A stretch of DNA of 64,000 bases, from NCBI RefSeq assembly GCF_041200175.1, contig NZ_CP165727.1, forward strand, positions 558,001 through 622,000, written 5' to 3'. Positions 26,014 to 34,795 of the stretch are shown one piece after another (position 1 is the stretch's first letter; each line of letters begins with the position of its first letter). Under the pieces are notes generated by a model that saw only the letters and a program-made list of their open reading frames with translations, was not told the origin of the DNA and made no database searches. The translations under genes and the position numbers were made by a program. The DNA is from Streptomyces sp. R33 (GTDB lineage Bacteria; Actinomycetota; Actinomycetes; Streptomycetales; Streptomycetaceae).

Positions 26014-26024
26014 GGCCGGGCTCC

Positions 26025-27116
26025 TTAAAGGTCGGGCAGGGAAGGGTCGGGCAGGGAAGGGTCGGGCGGGGAAGGGTCGGGGAAGGAAGGGTCGGGGATC
26101 TCGCGGCGCAGTACCGGGGCGATCCAGGACTGGAAGAGTTCGAGGGAGGCGCGGTGCTCCGCGGGGGCGAGCCCGCCCGGCTCCGCCTGGAGGTGCAGTG
26201 CCGTGTGGCCGAAGGCCTCGTGGTAGCGGTGGACCTTCTCGATCACCTGCTGGGGACTGCCGACCAGTGCCGAGCTCCGCTCGACGAAGTCCTCCAGCGT
26301 CGCAAAGACGGGATCCACACCCTGCTGCTTGTGGAAGGCGAGGTACCGGGCGAACGCAGGCCGGTACGCCGCCACTGCCTGCTGCGAGGTGGGGGCCGCG
26401 TGATAGCCGGCCGTACCCGCACCGACGACGGCGTGCGCCGGATCATGCCCGTAGTGCTCCCAGCGCTCCCGGTAATGGCGGATCAGTTCGGCGTACGGAC
26501 CGATCGGGTGGGTGACGTTCGCCGAGAAGAGCGGGTCTCCGTAGCGCGCCGCGAGATCGACGGACTCCCTGCTGGTCGCACTGCCGTGCCAGACCCGCAG
26601 GGCCGGCTGGAAGGGCCTCGGCAGCACCTCGGCGCCGGCCAGCGAGGGGCGGAAGCGCGGCTCCGCGCTCACCTTGTCCTCGCGCCAGATGCGCCGGAAA
26701 AGCTCGTAGCCCTCGGCGTTGCGTTCCCACTGGTCCTCGGGGGTGACGTGGAACAGCTCGCGCTGGGCCGTGCCGTTGCCCTTGCCGATCATCAGCTCCA
26801 GGCGGCCGTCGGAGAGGTGGTCGAGCGTCGCGTAGTCCTCGTACGCCCGCACCGGGTCCAGCAGGCTCAGGGTGGTCACGGCGGTGAACAGCCGGATCCG
26901 GCGGGTCAGCGCGGCGATGTGGCTGAGCACCACGGGCGGCGAGGACGACAGGAACGGCCGCTCGTGGCGCTCGCCGACCCCGAAGCCGTCGAAGCCGAGT
27001 TCCTCCGCGAGCAGCGCGGCGTCGACCACCTCGCGAAATCGCTGACGGGTGGGTGTGGGGGCGCCCGTCACCGGGTCCGCGGAGTCCGTGATCAGGGTGA
27101 TGGCCAGGAACTTCAT
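26025..27116 (-). CDS. LLM class flavin-dependent oxidoreductase, 363 aa, with C-terminal pentapeptide repeat
   Basis: ATG 27114-27116 overlaps the stop of the preceding gene by 4 bases (ATGA), so translation is coupled. The luciferase-like barrel shows 'AEELGFDGFGVGERHERPFLSSSPPVVLSHIAALT' (about 35-70) and 'DHLSDGRLELMIGKGNG' (about 99-115). The last 22 residues are a low-complexity PDPSL/PDPSF repeat coded by a 15-base tandem repeat, absent from ordinary family members. A role in organosulfur desulfonation is inferred from the cluster; the substrate is unknown. It depends on reduced flavin from elsewhere. Confidence 0.88.
   Translation of the reverse strand: MKFLAITLITDSADPVTGAPTPTRQRFREVVDAALLAEELGFDGFGVGERHERPFLSSSPPVVLSHIAALTRRIRLFTAVTTLSLLDPVRAYEDYATLDHLSDGRLELMIGKGNGTAQRELFHVTPEDQWERNAEGYELFRRIWREDKVSAEPRFRPSLAGAEVLPRPFQPALRVWHGSATSRESVDLAARYGDPLFSANVTHPIGPYAELIRHYRERWEHYGHDPAHAVVGAGTAGYHAAPTSQQAVAAYRPAFARYLAFHKQQGVDPVFATLEDFVERSSALVGSPQQVIEKVHRYHEAFGHTALHLQAEPGGLAPAEHRASLELFQSWIAPVLRREIPDPSFPDPSPPDPSLPDPSLPDL
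26031..26090. repeat. 15-base tandem repeat, four units
   Basis: The unit GTCGGGCAGGGAAGG is repeated: two copies exact, a third with one change, a fourth with more. In the coding (minus) direction it encodes the pentapeptide PDPSx at the very C-terminus of the LLM oxidoreductase and ends beside its stop. Multiples of 15 keep the frame, so copy number can vary without harm. Confidence 0.9.
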
Positions 27117-28507
27117 GCGCCCGCGGCCTGCCTGCCGGTAGGCGCCTGCGGCACCGCGGCCTCCGGCACCGCGAGCCCGAGGTGGTCGCGCAGGGTGGTG
27201 CCGGCGTACTCGGTGCGGAAGACCCCCCGCTCCTGCAGCAGCGGGACGACGGTGTCGGCGAAGACGTCCAGGCCGCCCGGGGTGATGTGGGGGACCAGGA
27301 TGAAGCCGTCGGCCGCGTCCGCCTGCACCAGCGTGTCGATCTGCTCGGCGACGGTGGCCGCGGAGCCCACGAAGGTCTGGCCGGAGGTGGTGGCGATGAC
27401 CAGCTCCCGGATCGAGAGGTTCTTGGCCTCGGCGAGCGCGCGCCACTGCCGGGCGGTTTCGAGCGGGTCGCGGAACTGCCGGACGCTGGCCCGCCCGAGG
27501 GCGACGGTGTTCTCGCCGGTCTCGGGATCGATGTCGGGCAGCGGGCCGTCCGGGTCGTAGCCGGACAGGTCCCGGTTCCAGACGTGCTCCAGGTACTTGA
27601 TCGCGGTCTGCCCGCTGACCTGGAGGCGGCGCACCTCGTGAGCGAGCTCGTGTGCCTCGGCATCGGTGTCGCCGAGGACGAAGGTGGCGGCGGGCAGGAT
27701 CTTCAACTCGTCGTGGCTGCGCCCGTACGCGGCCAGCCGGCCCTTGACGTCGGCGTAGAACGCCCGGCCCTCGTCGAGCGTCCCGTACCGGCCGAAGATC
27801 GCGTCGGCGGAGGAGGCGGCGAACTCGCGGCCTTCGTCGGAGTCACCCGCCTGGAAGATCACCGGCCGTCCTTGCGGGCTGCGCGGCACGTTGAAGTGGC
27901 CCTCGATGTCGAAATGCTGCCCCTGGTGGGCGAAGGCCCCGGCGCGCGCGTCCCGCAGGAAGGCGCCCGAATCGGAGTCGGCGAGGATCTCGGTGCCGTC
28001 CCAGGAGTCGAAGAGCTCGGTCGCGGTGGCCAGGAACTCCTTGGCCCGCGAGTAGCGCTCCTCACGCGGCAGGAATCCCCCGCGCCGGAAGTTCTCGCCG
28101 GTGAAGGCGTCCCAGGAGGTGACCACGTTCCAGGCGGCCCGGCCCTCGGACAGGTGGTCCAGCGAGGCGAACTGGCGGGCCACCTCGTAGGGCTCGTTGA
28201 AGGTGGAGTTGATCGTCCCGGTCAGCCCGAGGCGCTCGGTGACGGCCGCCAGGGCGGCGAGCACCGTGAAGGTGTCGGGACGGCCGACGACATCCAAGTC
28301 GTATATCTGTCCGCCCTGTTCGCGCAGCCGCAGCCCCTCGGCGAGGAAGAGGAAGTCGAACTTGGCGCGTTCGGCGGTCTGCGCGAAGTGGACGAACGAG
28401 TCGAAGTCGATGTGGCTGCCGGCCGCCGGGTCGCTCCACACGGTGGTGTTGTTGACGCCGGGGAAGTGCGCCGCGAGATGGATCTGCTTGAGCGGTTTGC
28501 TACTCAT
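27113..28507 (-). CDS. NtaA/SnaA/DszA-family FMN-dependent monooxygenase, 464 aa
   Basis: ATG 28505-28507. The length and motifs fit the NtaA/DszA group of the LLM superfamily: 'KQIHLAAHFPGVNNTTVWSDP' (residues 7-27), 'FDFLFLAEGLRLREQGGQIYD' (50-70), 'DHLSEGRAAWNVVTSWD' (about 116-133), 'GHFNVPRSPQGRPVIFQAGDSDEGREFAA' (about 205-233). This group oxidises nitrilotriacetate, sulfones such as DBT-sulfone, and dimethyl sulfide with reduced FMN. The gene lies 23 bases after another LLM gene and overlaps the next by 4 bases. In this setting a C-S-cleaving role is likely. Confidence 0.9.
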   Translation of the reverse strand: MSSKPLKQIHLAAHFPGVNNTTVWSDPAAGSHIDFDSFVHFAQTAERAKFDFLFLAEGLRLREQGGQIYDLDVVGRPDTFTVLAALAAVTERLGLTGTINSTFNEPYEVARQFASLDHLSEGRAAWNVVTSWDAFTGENFRRGGFLPREERYSRAKEFLATATELFDSWDGTEILADSDSGAFLRDARAGAFAHQGQHFDIEGHFNVPRSPQGRPVIFQAGDSDEGREFAASSADAIFGRYGTLDEGRAFYADVKGRLAAYGRSHDELKILPAATFVLGDTDAEAHELAHEVRRLQVSGQTAIKYLEHVWNRDLSGYDPDGPLPDIDPETGENTVALGRASVRQFRDPLETARQWRALAEAKNLSIRELVIATTSGQTFVGSAATVAEQIDTLVQADAADGFILVPHITPGGLDVFADTVVPLLQERGVFRTEYAGTTLRDHLGLAVPEAAVPQAPTGRQAAGA

Positions 28508-28530
28508 GACGGGTCCTTACGGGTCCGGGA

Positions 28531-29748
28531 TCAGGCGGCGGGGTGGACGGCATAGCGGCCGGCCGGGCGCTCCAGGCCCAGCAGTCCGCGCAGGGTGTCC
28601 GCCTCGTACGCGCGGCGGAAGACTCCGCGCCGCTGGAGCTCCGGTACCAGCCCGCGGGTGATCGCGGGCAGGTCGTGGGCGAGGGCGCCCGGCCGCAGCC
28701 GGAAGCCCGACAAACCGGCGGTCCGCCAGTCCTGGAGCAGGTCCGCGAGTTGAGCCGCGGTCCCGGCGAAGACCGCCGTGTCACTGCTGTACGGGGCACC
28801 CGCGAGCGCGTCCAGGCGGCTGCGGCGCGCGTCGGCCGCCGGGGCGTCCTCGTCCAGGAACACGGTGAGGTCTGCGAAGAGGTGCAGCGGCTGCGCCGAG
28901 AGCCCGGCGGATTCCCGGGCCTGCCGGATCTCGGTGACCGCGGCGCGGGCCCCGTCGGCGTCGGCCGCGGCGATGTACCCGACGTCCGCGGACCGGGCGA
29001 TGAGGCCGTACGCCGCTCCCCCGCCACCGGCCGCGGTGGTGGCCGCGGAGACAACGGGCTGCCCCTGCGGCGGGCGGGGGGTGATCGACGGCCCCCTGAC
29101 GCTGAAGTGACGGCCTTCGAAGTCGATGTAGTGCAGCTTGTCGCGGTCGATGAACCGGCCGGTGGCCACGTCCCGGATCTCGGCGTCGTCGTCCCAGCTG
29201 TCCCACAGCCGCCGGATCACCTCGATGTGGTCGGCGGCCTCCTGGTAGGACTCCGTATCGGGTAGCGGGACCGCGCGGCGTCCGAAGTGCCGGGCCTCGT
29301 AGCCGGGTTGTGACACCTGGATGCGCAGGCCCGCACGTCCGCGGCTGACGTGGTCCAGGGTGGCGATCGCCTTGGATATGTGGAAGGGCTCGGTGTGGGT
29401 GGCGGTCACGGCCGGGACCAGTCCGATGTGCCGGGTCAGCGGAGCGATGCGGGCGGCGGTGAGTACCGCGTCCAGCCGCCCGCGGACCTGGTCCGTGCGC
29501 CCGTCGGGCCCGTCGGCCGAGGACGACTGGAGGGCGAGGGAGTCTTCGAAGGTGACGAAGTCGAGCAGTCCGGCTTCGGCCTCGGCCACGGCATCGGCCC
29601 AGTAGCGGGCCGTGAAGAGTTCACCCGGCCGGGCATCCGGCTCGCGCCAGGCGGCAGGGTGCCAGCCCGCGCCGTCGAGCGCGACGGCGAGGTGCAGCGA
29701 TTCGGAGGATGCTGATGTGAAACCGGATGCGGGCGGGGATGAGGACAC
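28531..29748 (-). CDS. LLM class FMN-dependent monooxygenase, 405 aa
   Basis: The start is probably GTG 29746-29748 (VSSSPPASG), preceded by AGGAAGG; an ATG 30 codons upstream would add a sequence unlike the family. The protein has the luciferase barrel: 'LHLAVALDGAGWHPAAW' (about 18-34), 'GLLDFVTFEDSLALQ' (about 59-73), 'DHVSRGRAGLRIQVSQPGYEARHFGRR' (about 132-158), 'ITPRPPQGQPVVSAATTAAGGGGAAYGLIARSAD' (about 222-255). It heads the LLM part of the operon. An A/T-rich patch at 29750-29900 may hold its own promoter. No Cys-rich leader ORF was found there. Confidence 0.85.
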   Translation of the reverse strand: MSSSPPASGFTSASSESLHLAVALDGAGWHPAAWREPDARPGELFTARYWADAVAEAEAGLLDFVTFEDSLALQSSSADGPDGRTDQVRGRLDAVLTAARIAPLTRHIGLVPAVTATHTEPFHISKAIATLDHVSRGRAGLRIQVSQPGYEARHFGRRAVPLPDTESYQEAADHIEVIRRLWDSWDDDAEIRDVATGRFIDRDKLHYIDFEGRHFSVRGPSITPRPPQGQPVVSAATTAAGGGGAAYGLIARSADVGYIAAADADGARAAVTEIRQARESAGLSAQPLHLFADLTVFLDEDAPAADARRSRLDALAGAPYSSDTAVFAGTAAQLADLLQDWRTAGLSGFRLRPGALAHDLPAITRGLVPELQRRGVFRRAYEADTLRGLLGLERPAGRYAVHPAA

Positions 29749-29902
29749 GTCGAATAACGCCTTCCTATATCGGCCGTGCGAAAAATGAGGCCGATACGCT
29801 TCGCCGAATATGAGGACGTATGAGAGGGCGATGAGCAAGCCCGTCAGCGATATCTGTTCGAGACGCTACGCCGGATAGCGGTGGCATACAATGACCTGAA
29901 TA

Positions 29903-30628
29903 TTAAGAGAAGTTGGCAGCGGTGTTGCCGGGCGCACGGACCGCCATGAAGGACGGACGGCGGCGCAGGCTGAAGCCGATCGACTCGTACAGCCGGATCG
30001 CCTTCGTGTTGCTCGCGGCGGTGTGGAGGAACGGGACGTCACCGCGCTCCCGGATGCCCGCGGCCACGGCACGGACCAGCCGCGTCGCCAGTCCCCCGCC
30101 CCGGTGGTCGGGATGCGTGCACACCGCGCTGATCTCGGTCCAGCCGGGCGGCCGCAGCCGCTCTCCGGCCATCGCGATCAGCCTGCCCCGGTGCCGGATG
30201 CCGAGGTACGTGCCCAGCTCGACGGTGCGGGGCAGGAACGGACCGGGCTTCGTGAGCTCGATCAGAGCGAGGATCTCGGGTACGTCACGGGGGCCGAGCC
30301 GGACCGCCTCGGGGGCGGGTTCGGCGCGCAGCGAGGTGTCGACCAGCTGGACGCCGGGGACCGAGCCGACGGTCTCCCAGCCGTCGGGCGGGGTCAGTAC
30401 GCCGCCGAGCGCGGCGATCCCGCCCTCGCCGACCAGCCTGCGCAGGTCGGCCCACGACTCCGGGTCCGCCGGGTCCGCGAGGGCGGCGAACGGCGAGACG
30501 TCCGACGGATAGCGGGCGGCACGGGAGGAGGAGAGGCGGGCCCCGGGCCGGGCCGCCCGCTCGGCGAAGGCGGCGTGCTCACCGGACAACGAGGCCCAGG
30601 CGGGGTTGTCGAGGACGTGCGGGGACAT
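29903..30628 (-). CDS. GNAT N-acetyltransferase, 241 aa
   Basis: The ATG at 30626-30628 overlaps the stop of the SBP gene by one base (TGATG), so I prefer it to the open upstream frame. An N-terminal half of unclear fold precedes a FR47/GNAT domain (about 118-235) with the acetyl-CoA loop 'VCTHPDHRGGGLATRLVRAVAAG' and 'HTAASNTKAIRLYESIGFSLRRR'. GNATs are common in Streptomyces sulfur-import operons and may acetylate cysteine, cysteine conjugates or toxic analogues; this is inference from position. Cytoplasmic. Confidence 0.88.
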   Translation of the reverse strand: MSPHVLDNPAWASLSGEHAAFAERAARPGARLSSSRAARYPSDVSPFAALADPADPESWADLRRLVGEGGIAALGGVLTPPDGWETVGSVPGVQLVDTSLRAEPAPEAVRLGPRDVPEILALIELTKPGPFLPRTVELGTYLGIRHRGRLIAMAGERLRPPGWTEISAVCTHPDHRGGGLATRLVRAVAAGIRERGDVPFLHTAASNTKAIRLYESIGFSLRRRPSFMAVRAPGNTAANFS

Positions 30629-31644
30629 CAGGAGTTGGTCACCGGGAGGCCCGGCGGGTTGACCTCCGAGGTGGTGACGGCCTCGTTGGACAGGTTCCAG
30701 GCGGCGAGCAGCTGCGCGTACCGGCCGTTCTTGATCAGGTGGTTGATCGCCTCTGCCACCGGCTTGGCGAGCCCGCTGTCCTTCTTCGCGGTCGCCGCGA
30801 TCAGGCCCTGGAGGGACTCGCCGGCGCCGGAGAAGGAGCCCGCGTTGCGGGTGGGCGCATTGCCGCTCGCCGTCTGGGTGATGTGGTAGGCGATGGACGG
30901 GTTCGGGCCGAAGCTGAGGTCGATCTTCTTGCCGCTCAGGGCCAGGTAGGTGCTGTTGGCGTCGGGGAAGTACTTGACGGTGATGTCCTTGCCCTCTGCC
31001 TGGAGCTTCTTCTGCCACTCCAGCAGGATCTTCTCCTGGTTGGTCCCGGAGCTGACCGCGACCGTCCTTCCCGCGAGGTTGCGGTAGTCGCCGGCGAAGT
31101 TCCAGGGGTTGTCCTTCAGCGTCTCGAAGGCCAGGTTGTCCTGCCGGTAGGAGGCGAACTCGTACTTCTTCTTGCGCTCCTCCGTGACCGTGACGTTGGT
31201 GAAGGCCACGTCCACCTTGCCGCTGTCGATGCCGACGAAGAGGTTCTCCCAGGTGGAGTTCTTCACCACCGGCTTGAGCCCGAGCGTCGCGGCCACCAGG
31301 CGGCCGAGGTCCGGTTCCGCGCCGGTCAGGGTCTTCTGGTCGGTGCCGACGTACGCCAGCGGCGGGAAGCCGGCGGGCAGCGCGCCGACCCCGATGGCGA
31401 GTTCGCCGCGCTCGCGGACATCGGCGGGCAGCTGGGCGCGCAGGGACTCGACCACCGGGACGGACAGCTCGGCCTGCTGGGCGGCGCCGTTGGACACCGC
31501 GCCGACGGTGACCTTGTCGGAGCCCGGTCCGGTGGCCTCGGCGTCACCGCCGCACGCGGTGAGTCCGGAGGCGAGCGCCACGGTGGCGGTGGCGGCGCCG
31601 AGGCCTCGGACGAATCTGGTGCGCAGGGAGCGTCGGCGTTGCAT
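30628..31644 (-). CDS. ABC transporter substrate-binding lipoprotein, amino-acid type, 338 aa
   Basis: ATG 31642-31644 with AAAAGGA upstream. The signal peptide ends in the lipobox 'LTAC' near residue 31, so it is a membrane-anchored lipoprotein. The SBP_bac_3 fold shows 'LAIGVGALPAGFPPLAYVGTDQKTLTGAEPDLGRLVAA' and 'VDVAFTNVTVTEERKKKYEFASYR'. Family members bind polar amino acids; in this sulfur cluster cystine, methionine or a related sulfur amino acid is a reasonable guess. It is in one operon with the ATP-binding and permease genes upstream and the GNAT downstream. Confidence 0.9.
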   Translation of the reverse strand: MQRRRSLRTRFVRGLGAATATVALASGLTACGGDAEATGPGSDKVTVGAVSNGAAQQAELSVPVVESLRAQLPADVRERGELAIGVGALPAGFPPLAYVGTDQKTLTGAEPDLGRLVAATLGLKPVVKNSTWENLFVGIDSGKVDVAFTNVTVTEERKKKYEFASYRQDNLAFETLKDNPWNFAGDYRNLAGRTVAVSSGTNQEKILLEWQKKLQAEGKDITVKYFPDANSTYLALSGKKIDLSFGPNPSIAYHITQTASGNAPTRNAGSFSGAGESLQGLIAATAKKDSGLAKPVAEAINHLIKNGRYAQLLAAWNLSNEAVTTSEVNPPGLPVTNS

Positions 31645-31719
31645 GGTGTTCCTTTTCGGTTCGGAAGGGCTGGGTGGGGCGGGCGGTTGCGGGGGTGAAG
31701 GGGGCGGGACGCGGCGGAG

Positions 31720-32496
31720 TCAGAGCACCTTGCTCAGGAACTCCCGCGTACGGGGGTGGGCGGGCCGGTCCAGGACTTGCTCGGGCGGGCCCTGTTCGAC
31801 GATGCGGCCGCCGTCGAGGAAGACGACCTCGTCGGCCACCTCGCGGGCGAAGCCGATCTCGTGCGTGACGATGACCAGCGTGGTGCCGCCGGTGGCCAGG
31901 TCCTTGATCACGGACAGCACCTCGCCGACGAGTTCGGGGTCGAGCGCGGAGGTGGGTTCGTCGAAGAGGATGACTCCCGGCCGCAGCGCAAGGGCGCGGG
32001 CGATGGCCACACGCTGCTGCTGGCCGCCGGACAGCTGTCGTGGATAGGCGCCGGTCCGGTCGCCGAGCCCGACGCGCTCCAGGAGTTCGCGCGCCAGGGC
32101 CCGGGCCTGCGGCCGCGGCAGCCTGCCGGTGGCCACCGGGGCCGCTGCGACGTTGTCCAGCACGGTCAGGTGCGGGAAGAGGTTGAAGTTCTGGAAGACG
32201 AAGCCGATCCGCCCGCGCTGGGCGAGGATCGCCCGCTCGCCCAGCTCCTTCAGCCGCCCGGCGTGCCGCTGCACGCCGATCAGCTCGCCGCCGACGCTGA
32301 CGTATCCGGCATCGGGCTTCTCGAGGTGGTTGATGACCCGCAGCAGGGTGGACTTGCCGGAGCCGGAGCGGCCCAGGACCGCGGTGACCGTGCCCGGCCG
32401 CAGCGTCAGGCTCACCCCGTCCAGTACCTGCCGGCGGCCGTACCACTTGTGCACGTCGTGGACCTCGATCGCGGCGGCCCGCATGGCGGTGGTCAT
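31720..32496 (-). CDS. ABC transporter ATP-binding protein, amino-acid type, 258 aa
   Basis: ATG 32494-32496 overlaps the permease stop by 4 bases (ATGA). All ATPase motifs are present: Walker A GRSGSGKS at 42-49, Q-loop 'FVFQNFNLFPHLTVLDN', signature LSGGQQQR, Walker B 'VILFDEPTSALDPELVGEVL' and H-loop 'VTHE'. It powers the importer formed with the adjacent permease and substrate-binding protein; the GlnQ/TcyN group is closest. No unusual residues seen. Confidence 0.93.
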   Translation of the reverse strand: MTTAMRAAAIEVHDVHKWYGRRQVLDGVSLTLRPGTVTAVLGRSGSGKSTLLRVINHLEKPDAGYVSVGGELIGVQRHAGRLKELGERAILAQRGRIGFVFQNFNLFPHLTVLDNVAAAPVATGRLPRPQARALARELLERVGLGDRTGAYPRQLSGGQQQRVAIARALALRPGVILFDEPTSALDPELVGEVLSVIKDLATGGTTLVIVTHEIGFAREVADEVVFLDGGRIVEQGPPEQVLDRPAHPRTREFLSKVL

Positions 32497-33497
32497 CGCG
32501 CCGTCTCCTTCCGGAAGCGGTCCCCGAGATCGCGCAGGCCCGTCCGGGCCCGCTGCAGGGGGGTGAGCGGTACGGTGCGCAGCGCGCCGCGCGCGTAGTA
32601 GCGCTCGACGTAGAACTGGACGACCGAGAGGACGCTGGTGAGGACCACGTACCAGAAGGTGGCCACGAGCAGCAGCGGCACGACGTCGCCGGAGTAGGTG
32701 CTGCCCAGGCTCTGCACCGTGCCGAACAGGTCGAGCAGCGATACGTAGAAGACCAGCGAGGTGGCTTTGACCAGCCCGATCAGCTGGTTGACGTAGGCGG
32801 GGACGATGGAGCGCAGCGCCTGGGGGAAGACGATCCGGGCGAACTGGTACCGCTTGGGCAGTCCCAGCGCAGCCGCCGCCTCGTGCTGGCCCTGGTCGAC
32901 GGAGAGCACACCGGCCCGTACCACCTCGGCCGCGTACGCCGCTTCGCTCAGGCTCAGTCCCACGACCGCCACGACGATGTCGGTGGCCAGCCGCGACTCG
33001 TCGAAGGTGAAGAAGGCGGGCCCGAAGGGCACACCGATGCTCAGGGTGGGGTAGAGGGCGCTGAGGTTGTAGAGGAAGAGCAGGACCACGATCAGCGGCA
33101 CGGAGCGCAGCAGCCAGATGTACGTCCAGCTCACCGACCGGAGCACGGGGTTCGCGGAGAGCCTGCCGAGGGCGAGCAGGATGCCGCCCGCGAGGCCCAG
33201 GACCGCGCTGTACAAGGCCACCTGGAGGGTGATGAGCAGGCCCTCCAGGATGACCGGCCTGGCGAACCAGTAGGCGAACCGGTCCCATTGGTAGAAGGGA
33301 TTGGTCAGCAGCCCGTGGGCGGCCTGGGAGACCAGGACCAGCACGACGGCGGTGGCGATCCACCGCCCGGGCCGGCGGAGCGGGAGGACCCTCTCCGCCG
33401 GCGCCGGCGGTCCCGGGGGCGCGGCGAGGACAAGTGATTCGGTCAAGGACACTCCAGCAGCATTCGATGGATCGAAGAATCGAAAAGCAGCCGTCAT
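32493..33497 (-). CDS. ABC transporter permease, amino-acid type, 334 aa
   Basis: The frame opens at ATG 33495-33497; an internal GTG 16 codons later (VSLTESLVL) is an alternative, and neither has a strong ribosome site. About six membrane helices are visible; the HisM/GlnP-type signature 'EAAYAAEVVRAGVLSVDQGQHEAAAALGLPKRYQFARIVFPQALR' near residues 203-247 couples to the ATPase. It is the first gene of the leftward operon (permease, ATPase, SBP, GNAT). A TTGACA-type promoter lies just upstream. Confidence 0.9.
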   Translation of the reverse strand: MTAAFRFFDPSNAAGVSLTESLVLAAPPGPPAPAERVLPLRRPGRWIATAVVLVLVSQAAHGLLTNPFYQWDRFAYWFARPVILEGLLITLQVALYSAVLGLAGGILLALGRLSANPVLRSVSWTYIWLLRSVPLIVVLLFLYNLSALYPTLSIGVPFGPAFFTFDESRLATDIVVAVVGLSLSEAAYAAEVVRAGVLSVDQGQHEAAAALGLPKRYQFARIVFPQALRSIVPAYVNQLIGLVKATSLVFYVSLLDLFGTVQSLGSTYSGDVVPLLLVATFWYVVLTSVLSVVQFYVERYYARGALRTVPLTPLQRARTGLRDLGDRFRKETAR

Positions 33498-33537
33498 GCC
33501 GAAGTGAAGAGGCCGCCGATGTCGTTATCTGCGGCGT

Positions 33538-33567
33538 AAGCTAGGCAGCCCGGAGAAGGGCTGTCAA
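33538..33567 (-). promoter_or_regulatory. SigA-type promoter of the amino-acid importer operon
   Basis: Read on the minus strand: TTGACA (33562-33567), 18-base spacer, TAGCTT (33538-33543). The start of transcription would fall about 35 bases before the permease ATG. TTGACA is a perfect -35 hexamer, unusual in GC-rich DNA. Confidence 0.6.
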
Positions 33568-33656
33568 CGGCCCTGATATCGGAATCCGCAAAAGGGTGCG
33601 GCAATTTCATCCGCCGTACACACAACGCCTTCCGGTGAAATGAACCGGGCTGTCGT

Positions 33657-34766
33657 TCACAGCCAGGGGAGCTCGTCGGCGGAGTACCGGTAGGCGCGGA
33701 AGACGGAGTTCTGGGCGCCGGCCGAGGACTCCAGGCCGACGCCCTCGCCGAAGGACCGGAACTGCGGGACCACGAACTCCCAGACCACCTCGCCGCCGGG
33801 GGTCACCTCGAAGAGCCGTCCGAAGGAGCCCTCGGCGATGAAGGTGTTGCCATTGGGAAGCCGCTGCGCGCTGGACATGTAAGGGCTGTAGAAGTTCTGC
33901 GGCGGGTTGTCCTCGTACGACCACACCTCCTTGCCCGTGCTCGGGTCCAGCTCCAGCACCCGCGAGTACGGCACGGAAGTGGTGTCGCGATAAGTGCCGT
34001 TGTCGAAGACCAGGATGTTCCCGCCCGCCAGCTCGTGCGGATGGTGCTGCTGCGCCAGGACGTCGGGGCCGATGTGCCACAGCACGGACCCGTCGGCGCG
34101 GTCGACGGCCACGGTGGAGGACACGCTGCGGAAGCCCAGCACGATCGAGCCGTCGGCGCGTTCGTTGACGGTGTTGGCCATGGGCCAGTGCTCGCGGGCG
34201 AAGTGGGGGTTGAGTGGGAACTCCTCGGGGTCGAGGTTCTCGATGGCAGCCCAGCGCCACACCTCCTCCCCCTCCCAGGTCAGTTCGTACACCACGTCCC
34301 CGTAGATCACCCCGCCCGGGGCTTCGGAGCCGGGGATGCCGCCCCGGATGCGGGCCGCGTCGGCCGGGTCCAGGGGTTCGACGACGGTGACGATGAGGTT
34401 GCCGTTGCGCAGGATCGAGGCGTCGTGGTGGTGGAAGGGATGCCGGACCTCGCGCAGGACCGTGGAGTCGGGGGCAAGTTCCTGGAAGATGCCGCCGTGG
34501 TAGACGTCCCAGATGGGGAAGAGGGTGGGGCTGCTGGTGTCCTTGGCCGCGTAGAAGAGGTTGCCGCCCGGGAGGAGCTGTGCCTGGCGGCCGGGCGGGT
34601 GCGGGGAGTTCCAGGTGTGGACGGGACGGCCCTCGATGTCGACGAGGTGGATCTCGCCGGCACTGGTGATGGGCGTGTAGAGGGTGAGGCCGCCGTAACT
34701 GCGCGCGGGGTCATGGGCGATGAGGCCGACGCCGCGGCGGCGCAGGGTGTTCTGGTCGATGGTCAT
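33657..34766 (-). CDS. Arylsulfotransferase (ASST)-family protein, 369 aa
   Basis: ATG 34764-34766 with GGGAG upstream. The sequence is a beta-propeller of the arylsulfotransferase family: repeated 'G...LPNGNTFIAEGSFGRLFEVTPGGEVVWEF' type blades, 'DIEGRPVHTW', 'HHDASILRNGNLIVTV' and 'HHPHELAGGNILVFDNG', where conserved histidines can hold the sulfuryl group. Classical ASST moves sulfate between phenols without PAPS. There is no signal peptide, so a cytoplasmic enzyme is predicted, unlike periplasmic enterobacterial ASST. It follows the sulfonate SBP by 29 bases in the importer operon and may release sulfate from imported aryl sulfates. Confidence 0.85.
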   Translation of the reverse strand: MTIDQNTLRRRGVGLIAHDPARSYGGLTLYTPITSAGEIHLVDIEGRPVHTWNSPHPPGRQAQLLPGGNLFYAAKDTSSPTLFPIWDVYHGGIFQELAPDSTVLREVRHPFHHHDASILRNGNLIVTVVEPLDPADAARIRGGIPGSEAPGGVIYGDVVYELTWEGEEVWRWAAIENLDPEEFPLNPHFAREHWPMANTVNERADGSIVLGFRSVSSTVAVDRADGSVLWHIGPDVLAQQHHPHELAGGNILVFDNGTYRDTTSVPYSRVLELDPSTGKEVWSYEDNPPQNFYSPYMSSAQRLPNGNTFIAEGSFGRLFEVTPGGEVVWEFVVPQFRSFGEGVGLESSAGAQNSVFRAYRYSADELPWL

Positions 34767-34795
34767 GAGGATCTCCCGTGAGGATGTGGGTGTGG

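Noticed and set aside
29749..29902. Cys-leader ORF before the first LLM gene
   Set aside because: Short frames there lack a Cys codon near the end and the RRHxD motif.
33607..33660. 17-aa ORF starting at the stop of the arylsulfotransferase gene
   Set aside because: It overlaps by GTGA but has no ribosome site or conserved feature and precedes no gene on its strand.
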